A DNA stretch of 64,000 nt from PoT sp049331405. GTDB taxonomy: Bacteria > Planctomycetota > Planctomycetia > Isosphaerales > Isosphaeraceae. A program made the translations under genes and the position numbers. The stretch is taken from NCBI RefSeq assembly GCF_049331405.1, contig NZ_CP186274.1, forward strand, positions 5,518,001 to 5,582,000, written 5' to 3'. This document shows, one piece after another, positions 1 through 8,096 of the stretch. Numbering within the stretch: position 1 is the stretch's first letter; each line of letters begins with the position of its first letter. The notes beneath the pieces are model-generated. The model had not been told where the DNA came from, ran no database searches, and saw only the letters and a program-made list of their open reading frames with translations.

Positions 1-1
1 C

Positions 2-244
2 ACCGTGAGCGACCCGGATCCCGGCGCGGACGGCTTCAAGATCGCGGCGCCGGCCGGGCAGACGCTACCGGCCGACGACCGATACCGAGGCCTCTCCCTC
101 ATGTTCACCGGCGCCTCGAAGCTCGCGCCGGCTAAGAAGGTCATCGAGTCCTACCGCCGGATCACCTCGACGACCGCCGAGCTCACCTTCCTCGAGCCTT
201 TCAGCGACATCCCCGACGACGGGGATGAGTACCAAATCGGCTGA
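2..244 (+). CDS. Phage virion protein, C-terminal part, cut by the window edge
   Basis: The frame is open from the first base, so this is probably the end of a longer gene. The GTG at base 5 is the first possible start inside the window but follows no visible ribosome-binding site. The 79 residues seen are acidic and polar, with no motif I recognise. The stop lies 4 bases before the next gene, in the same direction as the tail genes downstream, so the protein belongs to the virion operon, perhaps a head-tail connector. That role is inferred from position only. Confidence 0.5.
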   Translation, partial: TVSDPDPGADGFKIAAPAGQTLPADDRYRGLSLMFTGASKLAPAKKVIESYRRITSTTAELTFLEPFSDIPDDGDEYQIG

Positions 245-247
245 CGC

Positions 248-802
248 ATGCCGCTACCACCGATCGCCGTAATCATCCGCCGGGGGCAACCGCCGGCGCC
301 GATCCCGCACGTACCCGGCCCCCTGCCGGCCTTCTTGCTGGCGTTGCGGCGGCGGATCGCGGCCAACATCCCGACCATCTATCCGACGTTCCTCGACGCG
401 TTGGTTGCCACGCTCGAGCGCGATCCGGAGCTCTCGGCGATCGTCGGCCGGCGGATCTTCCCGGACTTCGTCCCCCAGGGTCAGCCATACCCGGCGCTCG
501 TCTATCAAATCATCTCCGACGTCCCCGGCTCGAACCTCGACGGCCGGGATAAGACGTTCCGGAGTCGCGTCCAGTTCAAATCCTACGCACGTTCCCGGTC
601 GGCTTGCACCGAGCTTTTCCTCGCCCTCGAGCGGCGATTCAACGGCTTCCAAGGCCGTCTCGGTGGCATCGGCGGAATCGAAGTCACCGAGGCCATCATC
701 CCCGATGCCTCGAGCGACTACACGCCGCAAGTCGACGGGTCGGATCAGGGAACTTTCATGGTTCCCGCCGACATCTTTTTCAGCTACAGGAGTCGCTTCT
801 AA
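248..802 (+). CDS. DUF3168-like phage tail completion protein
   Basis: A 184-residue protein. The central part (residues about 45-130) reads like the DUF3168 / tail terminator family: a short helix, then an LVGxRIFPDxxPQGxxxPALVYQ-type pattern (here RRIFPDFVPQGQPYPALVYQ), then a strand carrying the RVQF motif and a long helix. Members cap the tail tube or join it to the head in siphoviruses. The gene directly precedes the tail tube gene, which is the usual order (terminator, then tube). The first 40 residues are proline- and arginine-rich, so translation might begin further in. The stop abuts the GTG of the next gene. Confidence 0.65.
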   Translation: MPLPPIAVIIRRGQPPAPIPHVPGPLPAFLLALRRRIAANIPTIYPTFLDALVATLERDPELSAIVGRRIFPDFVPQGQPYPALVYQIISDVPGSNLDGRDKTFRSRVQFKSYARSRSACTELFLALERRFNGFQGRLGGIGGIEVTEAIIPDASSDYTPQVDGSDQGTFMVPADIFFSYRSRF

Positions 803-1222
803 GTGGCCAAGAATCCCGGTCTCGGGACCAAGCTAAAGCACGGCGTCGCGGGTACCCCGCCCGTCTACAGCGAAATCGCGCAGGTCTCCAAAATCTCCGG
901 CCCCGGCGGCGAGGTCGGCACCCGCGAGACGACCGACCTCGACTCGACGGCGAAGGAATACGAGCCGACCCTCTACGACGGCGGCGAGATTTCCTTCACG
1001 GTCTATTACGATCCCGTCATGCACGCCTTGCTATTCACCCTCTGGACCACGCCGAGCAAGGAGCTCTGGCAGCTCGTGTTCAACGACTCGGTCCACACGA
1101 CGTTCAGCTTCAAGGCGATCCTGACGAAGTTCAGCCCGACCGGCATGGAAGTCGAGGGCAACCTCGAAGCCGAAATCACGATCAAGATCAGCGGCCCGGT
1201 CACTTCCGCCGCCGGCTCGTAA
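803..1222 (+). CDS. Major tail tube protein
   Basis: A 139-residue protein beginning at a GTG that directly abuts the stop of the previous gene, which suggests translational coupling. The pattern is that of gpV/TP901-like tube proteins: small, beta-rich, a glycine-rich N-terminus, a conserved 'EVGTRETTDLDSTAKEYEPTL' type segment near residue 36, and a C-terminal strand pair ending in ISGPVTSAAGS. These proteins stack as hexamers to make the tail shaft. It sits between a tail terminator and the tail-assembly chaperone, the expected position. Two strong palindromes follow the stop, as often seen after highly expressed tube genes. Confidence 0.72.
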   Translation: MAKNPGLGTKLKHGVAGTPPVYSEIAQVSKISGPGGEVGTRETTDLDSTAKEYEPTLYDGGEISFTVYYDPVMHALLFTLWTTPSKELWQLVFNDSVHTTFSFKAILTKFSPTGMEVEGNLEAEITIKISGPVTSAAGS

Positions 1223-1233
1223 TCCCGCCCCCC

Positions 1234-1294
1234 CGCGCCCGAGGTCCTCGGGCGCGATCACCCAAGCCCCGCGCGCCCGAGGTCCTCGGGCGCG
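1234..1294 (+). repeat. Twin perfect palindromes after the tail tube gene
   Basis: Two identical 23-base palindromes lie at 1234-1256 and 1272-1294. Each has 11-bp arms (CGCGCCCGAGG) around a single T and is followed by GATCAC. They fill most of the 107-bp gap between the tail tube and chaperone genes. No T-run follows either hairpin, so a classical intrinsic terminator is not clear. They may act as attenuators or 3'-end stabilisers that set the high tube to chaperone ratio. Confidence 0.7.
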
Positions 1295-1329
1295 ATCACT
1301 CCCCCGAACGAAAGCATCAGCGAATCCCT

Positions 1330-1761
1330 ATGTTTCTCAAGCGAGATCAGATCCTCTCGGCCCCCGACCTGGCTCACGAAATCGTCGAAGTCCCCGAGTG
1401 GGGCGGTAAGGTCATGGTCCGTTGCATGACGGGCGCCGAGCGGGAGAAGTTCGAGGCCTCTTACCTCGAGCTCGGCATGAAGGAATTCCGCGCCCGGCTG
1501 GCGGCGGCGACCATCTGCGATGAGAACCTCAATCGCATCTTCACTTACGAGGATATCGAGCTCCTACAGACCAAGTCGGCCCTGGCCCTCGAGCGCGTCA
1601 TGAACGTCTCGCTCCGGCTCTCGAAGCTCCGCAAGCAGGACATGGAGCAGGCCGAGGGAAACTCCGGCGCCAGCCCTTCCGCCGATTCCTCTTCAAGCTC
1701 GCCGACCGTTGGGGATGCTCCGTCCGCGAGCTCCTCGAGCGAGTCCCTTCCGACGAGCTGA
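1330..1761 (+). CDS. Tail assembly chaperone, short form (gpG-like)
   Basis: This is the zero-frame product, 143 residues, starting at ATG 1330. Residues 1-105 are well-behaved protein (MFLKRDQILSAPD..., a helical domain ending ...LRLSKLRKQD). From residue about 110 the reading frame becomes a run of Ser, Ala and Pro, as expected once an alternative coding frame overlaps. In siphoviruses the short chaperone coats the tape measure protein during tail assembly and is not part of the virion. Placement between the tube gene and the tape measure gene agrees. The ribosome is expected to change frame at 1656-1662 in a fraction of passes. Confidence 0.7.
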   Translation: MFLKRDQILSAPDLAHEIVEVPEWGGKVMVRCMTGAEREKFEASYLELGMKEFRARLAAATICDENLNRIFTYEDIELLQTKSALALERVMNVSLRLSKLRKQDMEQAEGNSGASPSADSSSSSPTVGDAPSASSSSESLPTS

Positions 1762-2015
1762 CGGATTGGCTGGCATACAACCGGCTCGGCCTGCTCCCGG
1801 ATTCCCAGCTCGAGACGGGGATTATCACATCCGCGATCGTCAATGGGTCGATCAACGCACCCAAGCGAACCGTCCACCCCACCGACTTCATGCCCTCGCT
1901 CGATGAGACATTCCCCCGGCGGGTACCGGCCCGCGATCAGTCCGCCGATGAAGGCCTCGCGATGATGAATGCCTTCATGGCTCGGCACAACAAAGCAATC
2001 GGCATTGATCCATGA
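1330..2015 (+). CDS. Tail assembly chaperone, -1 frameshift fusion (gpGT-like)
   Basis: A -1 shift at the slippery heptamer adds a second domain that has no start codon of its own. After codon 111 the new frame reads GKLRRQPFRRFLFKLADRWG, continues CSVRELLERVPSDELTDWLAYNRLGLLP and ends ...RHNKAIGIDP, giving about 228 residues. The WGxSVxELLxRxSSxELxxWxAY pattern is the hallmark of the 'T' domain of phage tail chaperones. The stop (2013-2015) overlaps the tape measure ATG (2012) as ATGA. In lambda the T domain recruits the tube protein while the G domain binds the tape measure. The frame is seen directly; the frameshift itself is inferred from the site and family precedent. Confidence 0.8.
1656..1662 (+). 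promoter_or_regulatory. Programmed -1 ribosomal frameshift site GGGAAAC
   Basis: The heptamer is phased as G GGA AAC in the zero frame of the chaperone gene, which is the X XXY YYZ rule for -1 slippage. The -1 frame is open from here to 2015 and encodes a recognisable chaperone T domain. Lambda uses a heptamer of the same GGGAAA type at the same place in its G-T genes. I could not identify a clear stimulatory stem-loop downstream by eye. Confidence 0.8.
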
Positions 2016-4354
2016 GTAACCAGATCGACGTCGGGATGAGCGCCGACGCCAAGGGCTTCGTCCGCGACATCAATGAGGCCATCCGCGCGCTCGACGAATT
2101 CAAGGCCGCGGCGGAAGGCACCCAGGCAGCCGTCAGCAATATCGACTTCTCCGGCAAGGGCGGCGGCGGCGGCTCCGGCGGCGGCGGCTCCCCGATGGAG
2201 TCGATGGTTGCCGACTCCGCGCAGCTCGCGCTCCAAATCCAGACGAGCTTGCGAGCGGCCTTCGCCCCCATCAACGATTTCGCGTCCATGTTCGCCGGCC
2301 AATTCAACCTGGTCGGCGGCACCATCGTCGAGCTCGCCCGCCGCATCGACAGCGCGATGAAGATGCCCCAGGTCGACGCCTCGCTCGAGAAGATGCAGCA
2401 GAAGATCCGGTCGACGATGGAAGCCGGCGCCGAGGACACCGAGAAGGCATCCACCAAGATGCAAGCGGCTATCCGGAAGATCGGGCCGGTCGCCGACAAG
2501 GCCATCGGGGCATTCCGGAAATTCCTCTCCGTCAAGGATTGGATGGGCTCCATCGGCGACGTCGCCAAGCCCCTCCAGCGAATCAGCTCGATCAGCTTCG
2601 GTTCCGCCAGCTCGAGCATTGGCGCGATGAACGGCGGGCTCGGGAAGACGAACGCGATCGTCCAGACGGCGACCACGTCCTTCCGGCGGATGGGCGCCGA
2701 GATCGCCCTCGCGCTCGGCGCCTTCGGCATGGTTTACAAGGCGGTCGGCTTCATCAAGTCGGGAGTCACCGAGGCCTCGAACCTCAATGAGACGGTCTCG
2801 AAGACGGATGCGATCCTCGGCGAGGCCTCGCCGGCGGTGAAGGCCTACGCCGACACCATGGCCAGCCAGTTCGGCATGGTGAAGCGCGAGACGCTCGACG
2901 CGGCCTCGGCCTTCGGCGGTCTCGGCAAGGGCCTCGCCGGATTGAGCGGCGACACCCTCTCGCAATTCAGCATCCAATTCACCCAGCTCGCGGCCGACCT
3001 CTCCTCGTTCGCGAACATGGATATGTCGACGGCGACGAAGGCCCTTCAGACCGGCCTCGCCGGCAATCAATCCGACGTCCTCAAGAATCTCGGCGTCGTG
3101 CTCCTCGACGACACCGTGAAGGCCTATGCCTACGCCCACGGCATGGCCAAGGCCGGCGAGGAGCTCGACGAGTCCCAGAAGGTGACGGCCCGAGCGGGCC
3201 TCATCATGGAGCAGCTCGCCGACGCGCAAGGCGACCTCGCGCGGACGGCGGACAGCCCCGCGAACGCGATGCGTCGCGCGACCGGCTCTCTCACGAACAT
3301 CGGCGCCGAGATCGGCCAGACCCTCTTGCCGATCCTCCAGAAAGGCCTCGGCCTGGTCGGCGAGTTCGGCGGCTTCCTCACTGGGATGTTTCAGAGCAGC
3401 AAGGGCTCGATGGAAGGGTTCGTCGAAGGCGTCGTCGGCGGAATCGACACCGTCGCGAGCTACTTCCGCAACTTCTCCGAGACGTGGGAAATCGTGAAGC
3501 TCACGTTCCGCCAGGGCGTCAATTACGTCATCGAGACTCTCGCGGTACTCCCCGAGAATTTCGGATTGGTCCTCGAGTGGATGCTCAAGAATGCGCCGCT
3601 CGTCTTCCACGACGTTTTCTTCGGCGCGGCCAACCTCATCAAGAATCTCGGCGAGAACGTCTGGCGCCTTGGCGAGGCGATCCGCGATGCGCTCTCCGGG
3701 AAGGGTTTCCATTTCGAGTTCAAAGACCTGTTGGAAGGCTTTGAACCGATGATGGAGAAGCTCCCCGAGATGGTGCAACCGCACCTGGTCAGCCTCCAAG
3801 GCGAGATCGACAAGCACGTTGCAAACATCGCCGAGCAGGAGGCGGCGAGGAAGGCGGCCATCAAGCCGGCGGTCGCCGGGCCGAAGGTCGCCATCGAGAA
3901 GCTCGCGGCCCCGACCGATGCCGAGATCAAGGCGCAAAAGAAGCTCGCCGAGAAGGCGAAGGAAGTCTTCAAAGATACGCGGAAGCCGATGGAAGCGTAT
4001 CAGATCAAGCTCGCCGAGCTCGACAAGATGTTCAAGGGAGGCCTGATCGATCAGGACACCCTGACGCGAGGCCAGAAGCAGGCCAAGGCCGAATTCGAGA
4101 AGAAATCCAACCCCGACAACCGCTATGCGGCGGCGATGGAGATGGGATCGGCCGAGGCCCGGACCACACTCCTGAATTACCGGGGCGTCGACTCCCAGAG
4201 CGACCCGCAAAAGGACGTCGCCAAGACGAACCGCGAGCAAGTCGTGCTCCAATCCAAGATGCTCGAGGCCCTCAACAAACTGCTCCAGCAAGGCGCGTCC
4301 GCAGTCACCGGCGCGGTCGCCGATTCCGCCCTCGCCGTCTTCGACTTCCAGTAA
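2012..4354 (+). CDS. Phage tail tape measure protein
   Basis: A 780-residue protein whose start overlaps the chaperone fusion stop. Residues 50-60 are a Gly/Ser linker. A hydrophobic stretch (about 230-250, LALGAFGMVYKAVGFIKSG) is followed by the TP901-type tape-measure core (about 285-450), with the conserved run SFANMDMSTATKALQTGLAG and then NQSDVLKNLGV. The C-terminal third is helical and rich in Lys/Glu. Tape measure proteins set tail length and are ejected to help DNA entry. At 780 residues it implies a tail of medium length by the usual ratio of about 0.15 nm per residue, roughly 115 nm. It is the longest gene of the module, as expected. Confidence 0.85.
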   Translation: MSNQIDVGMSADAKGFVRDINEAIRALDEFKAAAEGTQAAVSNIDFSGKGGGGGSGGGGSPMESMVADSAQLALQIQTSLRAAFAPINDFASMFAGQFNLVGGTIVELARRIDSAMKMPQVDASLEKMQQKIRSTMEAGAEDTEKASTKMQAAIRKIGPVADKAIGAFRKFLSVKDWMGSIGDVAKPLQRISSISFGSASSSIGAMNGGLGKTNAIVQTATTSFRRMGAEIALALGAFGMVYKAVGFIKSGVTEASNLNETVSKTDAILGEASPAVKAYADTMASQFGMVKRETLDAASAFGGLGKGLAGLSGDTLSQFSIQFTQLAADLSSFANMDMSTATKALQTGLAGNQSDVLKNLGVVLLDDTVKAYAYAHGMAKAGEELDESQKVTARAGLIMEQLADAQGDLARTADSPANAMRRATGSLTNIGAEIGQTLLPILQKGLGLVGEFGGFLTGMFQSSKGSMEGFVEGVVGGIDTVASYFRNFSETWEIVKLTFRQGVNYVIETLAVLPENFGLVLEWMLKNAPLVFHDVFFGAANLIKNLGENVWRLGEAIRDALSGKGFHFEFKDLLEGFEPMMEKLPEMVQPHLVSLQGEIDKHVANIAEQEAARKAAIKPAVAGPKVAIEKLAAPTDAEIKAQKKLAEKAKEVFKDTRKPMEAYQIKLAELDKMFKGGLIDQDTLTRGQKQAKAEFEKKSNPDNRYAAAMEMGSAEARTTLLNYRGVDSQSDPQKDVAKTNREQVVLQSKMLEALNKLLQQGASAVTGAVADSALAVFDFQ

Positions 4355-4362
4355 CCCCCACG

Positions 4363-5262
4363 ATGATCGTCACGAAAATACGAGAGATCCGCACCGGGCG
4401 CGAGAGCGTCCAGGGCAAGGATTGGAAACGCACATACAAGCGAACGTTCAAGGTCGAGACCGACGATCCTTACGTCGGCGGCAAGACCGTGCGCGAGTCG
4501 CTCCCCCTCGCGATCGGCATGCCCTACCAGTTCGGCGCCGAGGTCGACATGGGCGCATGGGTCACGAACATCAGCGCCACATGCGACATGGACGACGGCA
4601 AGCAATGGACGTGCGTCGTCGATTACGGCCCGTACGACGCGAACCAGCAGCCCCAGGACCCGACGCAGTGGGTTCCCAACATCTCCTGGGGCAACGCCGC
4701 GTTTCAGAAGATCATCGAGAAGGATAAGGACGACAACGAGGTCAAGAATTCGGCCGGGGTGCCGTTCAACCCCGCACTCCAGGCCGACGACTCGCGTTCC
4801 GTCCTCTCGATCACCTGGAACATGAAGCACTTCGAGGATACGTGGTCGGACACGTATAAAGACAAGATCAACCAATCGACCTTCTGGGGCCGGGCCCCGA
4901 AGACGGTCAAATGCACCCCCATCAACGGGGTCCGCAAATACAACCCGGATTACGGCTGGTATTGGGAGGTGAGCTTCGAGTTCCACGTCAAGGAAGAGAC
5001 GTGGGTATTCAAGCCCCTCGACGCCGGCATGTACAAGATCAAGGATGACGGCACCGACATCGAGGCCATCACCAAGAATGGAGTCCCCATCACCGAACCC
5101 GTCCCCCTCGACGGCAGCGGCAAGCCGATGCCGAAGGACGGCACACCGACCTATCTCGAGATCGAGTATTACAAGGAAATCGACTTCGGCGTGTTCGGCC
5201 TCGACGGGTTCTACCAGGCGTTGCAGAGCTACGTACCGCCGATCCCCGGAGGCGGTACCTAA
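4363..5262 (+). CDS. Distal tail / virion structural protein, unassigned
   Basis: A 299-residue protein rich in Trp, Tyr, Asp and Lys, with no Cys cluster. It starts 8 bases after the tape measure stop. Repeated aromatic strands such as WGRAPKTVKCTPINGV and YGWYWEVSFEFHV point to a beta-sandwich. Position directly after the tape measure is where distal tail proteins are encoded, so a baseplate or tail-tip role is likely, but I do not recognise a named family. The TAA stop and the next ATG share one base (TAATG). Confidence 0.55.
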   Translation: MIVTKIREIRTGRESVQGKDWKRTYKRTFKVETDDPYVGGKTVRESLPLAIGMPYQFGAEVDMGAWVTNISATCDMDDGKQWTCVVDYGPYDANQQPQDPTQWVPNISWGNAAFQKIIEKDKDDNEVKNSAGVPFNPALQADDSRSVLSITWNMKHFEDTWSDTYKDKINQSTFWGRAPKTVKCTPINGVRKYNPDYGWYWEVSFEFHVKEETWVFKPLDAGMYKIKDDGTDIEAITKNGVPITEPVPLDGSGKPMPKDGTPTYLEIEYYKEIDFGVFGLDGFYQALQSYVPPIPGGGT

Positions 5263-5618
5263 TGGCGGATCAACAATCGGTCGGCTTCACCTACGAAGCG
5301 GCCAAGCGGATCGGGCGGGTCGTGCAGCAGGTCGAGCGCTCGCCGCGCTTCCCGGTCGACACCGACAGGGGTTACAAGCGCGGATGGAGCGGGACCAAGA
5401 TCGCGAAGACGAAGGTCGGCGGCATCGCCAAGATGACGGGTACCACACCCGGTACCGCCGACGTCGTCCTCTACACCTTCGATCCCGAGAGCGGCCAGCT
5501 CGTCGCCGGCGAGACGGTCAAGGCCTTCAACTGTTGGCGAACCGTCGTCGCGGCCACCACATGGATTCTCGTCGACCTGATCGACAATCAATGGTTCGTC
5601 TCGGCCGAGGATTGCTAA
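5262..5618 (+). CDS. Small virion protein, unassigned
   Basis: A 118-residue protein overlapping the previous gene by one base. The N-terminal half is basic (GYKRGWSGTKIAKTKVGGIA). The C-terminal half looks like a small beta-barrel ending in WILVDLIDNQWFVSAEDC, a pattern common in short phage tip or decoration proteins that resemble an SH3 barrel. I do not recognise a family. Its tight packing in the virion operon supports a structural role. Confidence 0.5.
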   Translation: MADQQSVGFTYEAAKRIGRVVQQVERSPRFPVDTDRGYKRGWSGTKIAKTKVGGIAKMTGTTPGTADVVLYTFDPESGQLVAGETVKAFNCWRTVVAATTWILVDLIDNQWFVSAEDC

Positions 5619-5885
5619 ATGCCGAAGCGAACCCGTTGCCGTTGCTGTTGCGAGTGGATCCTGACGGTCAAGGATTGCTTCGGCAATCCGCTCGACGGCT
5701 TCACGGTCACGATCTCCCAGGGCGGCGACGTCATCGACACCGCCGTCAGCTCGGACGGTAGCGACGGCCTCAACCCCGGACAGGTCAGGTTCAAACCCGA
5801 GTCGGGTACCTACACCGTCACCACCACACCGCCGGACGGCTCGCCGCATCTCCCCGTGACGCAAACGGTCCTTTATACATGCTGA
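5619..5885 (+). CDS. Cysteine-start Ig-like virion protein
   Basis: An 88-residue protein that begins with a cluster of Cys (RTRCRCCCEWILTVKDC) and continues as one Ig-like or carboxypeptidase-regulatory-like beta-sandwich (NPLDGFTVTISQGG ... GTYTVTTTPPDG). Such small sandwich domains often decorate tails or fibres and can bind surfaces. It abuts the previous gene and overlaps the next by 7 bases. A Cys-rich head is unusual for a virion protein and is shared, in spirit, with the two genes that follow. Confidence 0.5.
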   Translation: MPKRTRCRCCCEWILTVKDCFGNPLDGFTVTISQGGDVIDTAVSSDGSDGLNPGQVRFKPESGTYTVTTTPPDGSPHLPVTQTVLYTC

Positions 5886-6397
5886 CCAACATCACTTCGG
5901 GCATCTTCCCTTGCGGTTGCTACCCGAGGCCCGAGAGCCTCTCCTGGACGACGGGTCTCACCTACGGTTGCGGCCTGCCGTCCCTGGTCTCGGTGAGCCA
6001 CGTCGACACGTTGCCGTTCCCGTTCGGGGGACCGCTCGCCGTATTCACCGGCTCCCAATTCCTCCCCTTCACGATGCCGGGGTCGACCTATTGGTATGTG
6101 TCCGAGGCCTATCCCGTCGTCGGCGCCGGCTGCGACACCCGCACCAGCCGGATATGGGCGGTCGGCCAGAGCGGCTCTTGCGGATGCACCGTGACGGCCG
6201 TGCTGGCGACGTTCATGAATGACGGCTCCGATTGGAACGGCTTCGGGTTCTTCCCGAAGATCAAGGGCCTCATCGGCGAGGCGCCCATTTCCTACATCCG
6301 CCCCGACTATCCCGCCAACTCGTGCGACCCCTTCACGGTGACCCAGGGATGGTATCGCGGCACGAACCCTTGTCCAGCTTGCTCCCTCACCGGTTAA
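5879..6397 (+). CDS. Cysteine-rich virion protein, unassigned
   Basis: A 172-residue protein with nine Cys, several in close pairs (PCGC, SCGC, PCPAC), and many aromatic, Gly and Pro residues. There is no signal peptide. It overlaps the upstream stop, so it is likely translated by coupling. The composition suggests a compact beta protein stabilised by metal or disulfides, perhaps part of the tail tip. No family recognised. Confidence 0.45.
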   Translation: MLTNITSGIFPCGCYPRPESLSWTTGLTYGCGLPSLVSVSHVDTLPFPFGGPLAVFTGSQFLPFTMPGSTYWYVSEAYPVVGAGCDTRTSRIWAVGQSGSCGCTVTAVLATFMNDGSDWNGFGFFPKIKGLIGEAPISYIRPDYPANSCDPFTVTQGWYRGTNPCPACSLTG

Positions 6398-6403
6398 TTC
6401 AAC

Positions 6404-7015
6404 GTGTGCCAGAATTTCCCCCGCCTCGCCGAGCTCAACCTGCTCCCGTACCTGGTCGACACCTATTGCGAGTGGGCGGCGGACGAGAGCAACCGAGCGT
6501 TCCTCGAGCGAGTCCTCGACGAGAACGAACCCTTCCCCGACTTCCTCCGCACGAACCGGGTCGACCAGCTCGGCGACGACCAGGCCGGCGCCGAGGCCCT
6601 CGAGCTCGCGGCGCCCTCAACCCTCGACGTCGACGCCAGCCAACGCGCGAAGTCCTGCCCGTTCCGCTCGTGCTCATGCCGAGAGGCGACGTGCGGCGAC
6701 GGCGGCAAGCGGCCCGGCGACACGGTCAGTCTCGCCGATTGCGCGGCGTGCATCCGATCGCAGGATGAGGCCTCGGCGGCGGACGTCCCGAGCCTCGGCC
6801 GGAAGGCCTTGAACTTCGGCCGGGCGGTCGTCGCGCACATCGCGAGCGGGATGCAATCCGTCGACGATGAGGCGTACGAGGCGAGGCTCGCCATCTGCCG
6901 GGCGTGCGACAGGTACCAGGCCGATGGCTCGTGCGGGGCGTGCGGTTGCGTGCTGAGCGTCAAGGCCCGTTGGGCGGATCAAGGGTGCCCGCTCTCGAAG
7001 TGGCCGGCGACTTAA
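6404..7015 (+). CDS. Zinc-knuckle-rich phage protein
   Basis: A 203-residue protein starting at GTG 6404, six bases after the previous stop. It has 14 Cys. The C-terminal 50 residues carry a clear metal-binding array: CRACDRY, then CGACGC about 12 residues on, then a GCP before the end (ARWADQGCPLSKWPAT). The same CxxC...CGxCGC...GCPxxKW pattern recurs in small proteins at the distal end of many phage tail operons. A structural zinc site is likely; the function is unknown. It is the last gene of the virion operon here. Confidence 0.6.
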   Translation: MCQNFPRLAELNLLPYLVDTYCEWAADESNRAFLERVLDENEPFPDFLRTNRVDQLGDDQAGAEALELAAPSTLDVDASQRAKSCPFRSCSCREATCGDGGKRPGDTVSLADCAACIRSQDEASAADVPSLGRKALNFGRAVVAHIASGMQSVDDEAYEARLAICRACDRYQADGSCGACGCVLSVKARWADQGCPLSKWPAT

Positions 7016-7312
7016 AGAGCAGGTCAGTAACCGACGAGTCTGCTCATTTCAGACGTCCAAGCAAAGGTTCCCTTAATCCCTACACGACTTCCGATAAACC
7101 TGACAACGCTTTCCGAATCATCCCAATAGGCTTCCCTGCCTCTCGTCGTTAAATTCGACACTTCGTGACAGCGGCAATGATGCCACCTCGGGCGTTGAAT
7201 CTCACCTTAATAAGCCCATCCTGACGCACTATTCGGAGGTGCATGTTTTACGGGTATGCAGCCGATGTCTGTCTGACGCCCGCAAGCTCATCAGCCAAGG
7301 GAGGTCAGTCTA
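7016..7312. other. Gene-free spacer after the virion operon
   Basis: About 300 bases with no convincing ORF. GC is lower than in the tail genes. I see no strong hairpin followed by a T-run. The right end holds the AAGGGAGGT ribosome-binding site of the next gene. Confidence 0.5.
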
Positions 7313-8086
7313 ATGACGGAGAAGAGGCGGCGAGGATTCGCATGCATGGATCCGGAGAGACTCCGAGCAATTTCCCGCATGGGAGGGCGGTCAGCCCACG
7401 CTAGCGGTAAAGCTCATCAGTTCAACTCACAAGAAGCCTCGGAGGCGGGGAAACGCGGAGGACGATCCGTAAGCCAGGATCGCCAACACATGGCGACGAT
7501 TGGGCGCAAGGGAGGCCTGTCCAAAGGTTCTGGCCGAGAGGTAACGGGATCGAGCGATCGACACCGAGACTTGCTAGTGATGGTTGGTCGAGAGGAGCCG
7601 ATCACTCTTCGCTGCGCCGATGGCGATCTACCCGAGGCCTTACCTAACGCATCAACACCCGCTCGAGTCGATACCCTCGATTGCTCCCGAATCTCACGCC
7701 CACCATCTCGCCGTGCTCCCATCGCCGCAGAGGGACTTTCCTCAAGTGCGATAACCCCAAGGCGCCTCTTGCTGGAGAATGGCCCGTTCGGAGGATGCAC
7801 GCTCCGGGTCTTCGAGACGGATCGAGTGCCGAGCACGCTATGGTTTGATCGGCGAGGTAATGTGACTGACGCGATGACCGATCTCGGCGACCAGTTGAAG
7901 TGGTCCGGCCGGATGGTCGAGCCCGTCCCAGTCCTTGACCTGATTGGAGAATTGAAGGGATACAGCGAGTTCGGCTATGAGCGGACCACGGAGTCGGAGG
8001 ACGGATTCGAGGGAGTTTTTAGATTCGTCGACTCGCTATCACCAGTGCCTGGCGTCGTGCCTTCGAGTGATGGGGAATCCGAGTAG
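7313..8086 (+). CDS. KGG-motif protein with an unidentified C-terminal domain
   Basis: A 257-residue protein with a strong ribosome-binding site (AAGGGAGGT, 7-8 bases upstream). Residues about 15-85 contain three spaced copies of the A..GGR/KGG motif (MGGRSAHASG, KRGGRSVSQ, GRKGGLSKG), which matches the KGG/Con-10 stress family including YciG. Known KGG proteins are short, so the further 170 residues are unusual. They read as a globular domain (LRVFETDRVPSTLWFDRRGN...) that I cannot name. It lies between virion and integration genes, so it is probably a prophage cargo gene, though it could be host DNA. Confidence 0.55.
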   Translation: MTEKRRRGFACMDPERLRAISRMGGRSAHASGKAHQFNSQEASEAGKRGGRSVSQDRQHMATIGRKGGLSKGSGREVTGSSDRHRDLLVMVGREEPITLRCADGDLPEALPNASTPARVDTLDCSRISRPPSRRAPIAAEGLSSSAITPRRLLLENGPFGGCTLRVFETDRVPSTLWFDRRGNVTDAMTDLGDQLKWSGRMVEPVPVLDLIGELKGYSEFGYERTTESEDGFEGVFRFVDSLSPVPGVVPSSDGESE

Positions 8087-8096
8087 AGGGTGAGGA

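Noticed and set aside
1937..4291. A 784-residue ORF on the minus strand opposite the tape measure gene
   Set aside because: It is Leu/Glu/Arg/Gly/Asp-rich with no fold-like pattern and mirrors the codon bias of the real + strand gene. The same holds for long ORFs opposite the redoxin fusion (33992-36034) and the PSD1 gene (55738-57600).
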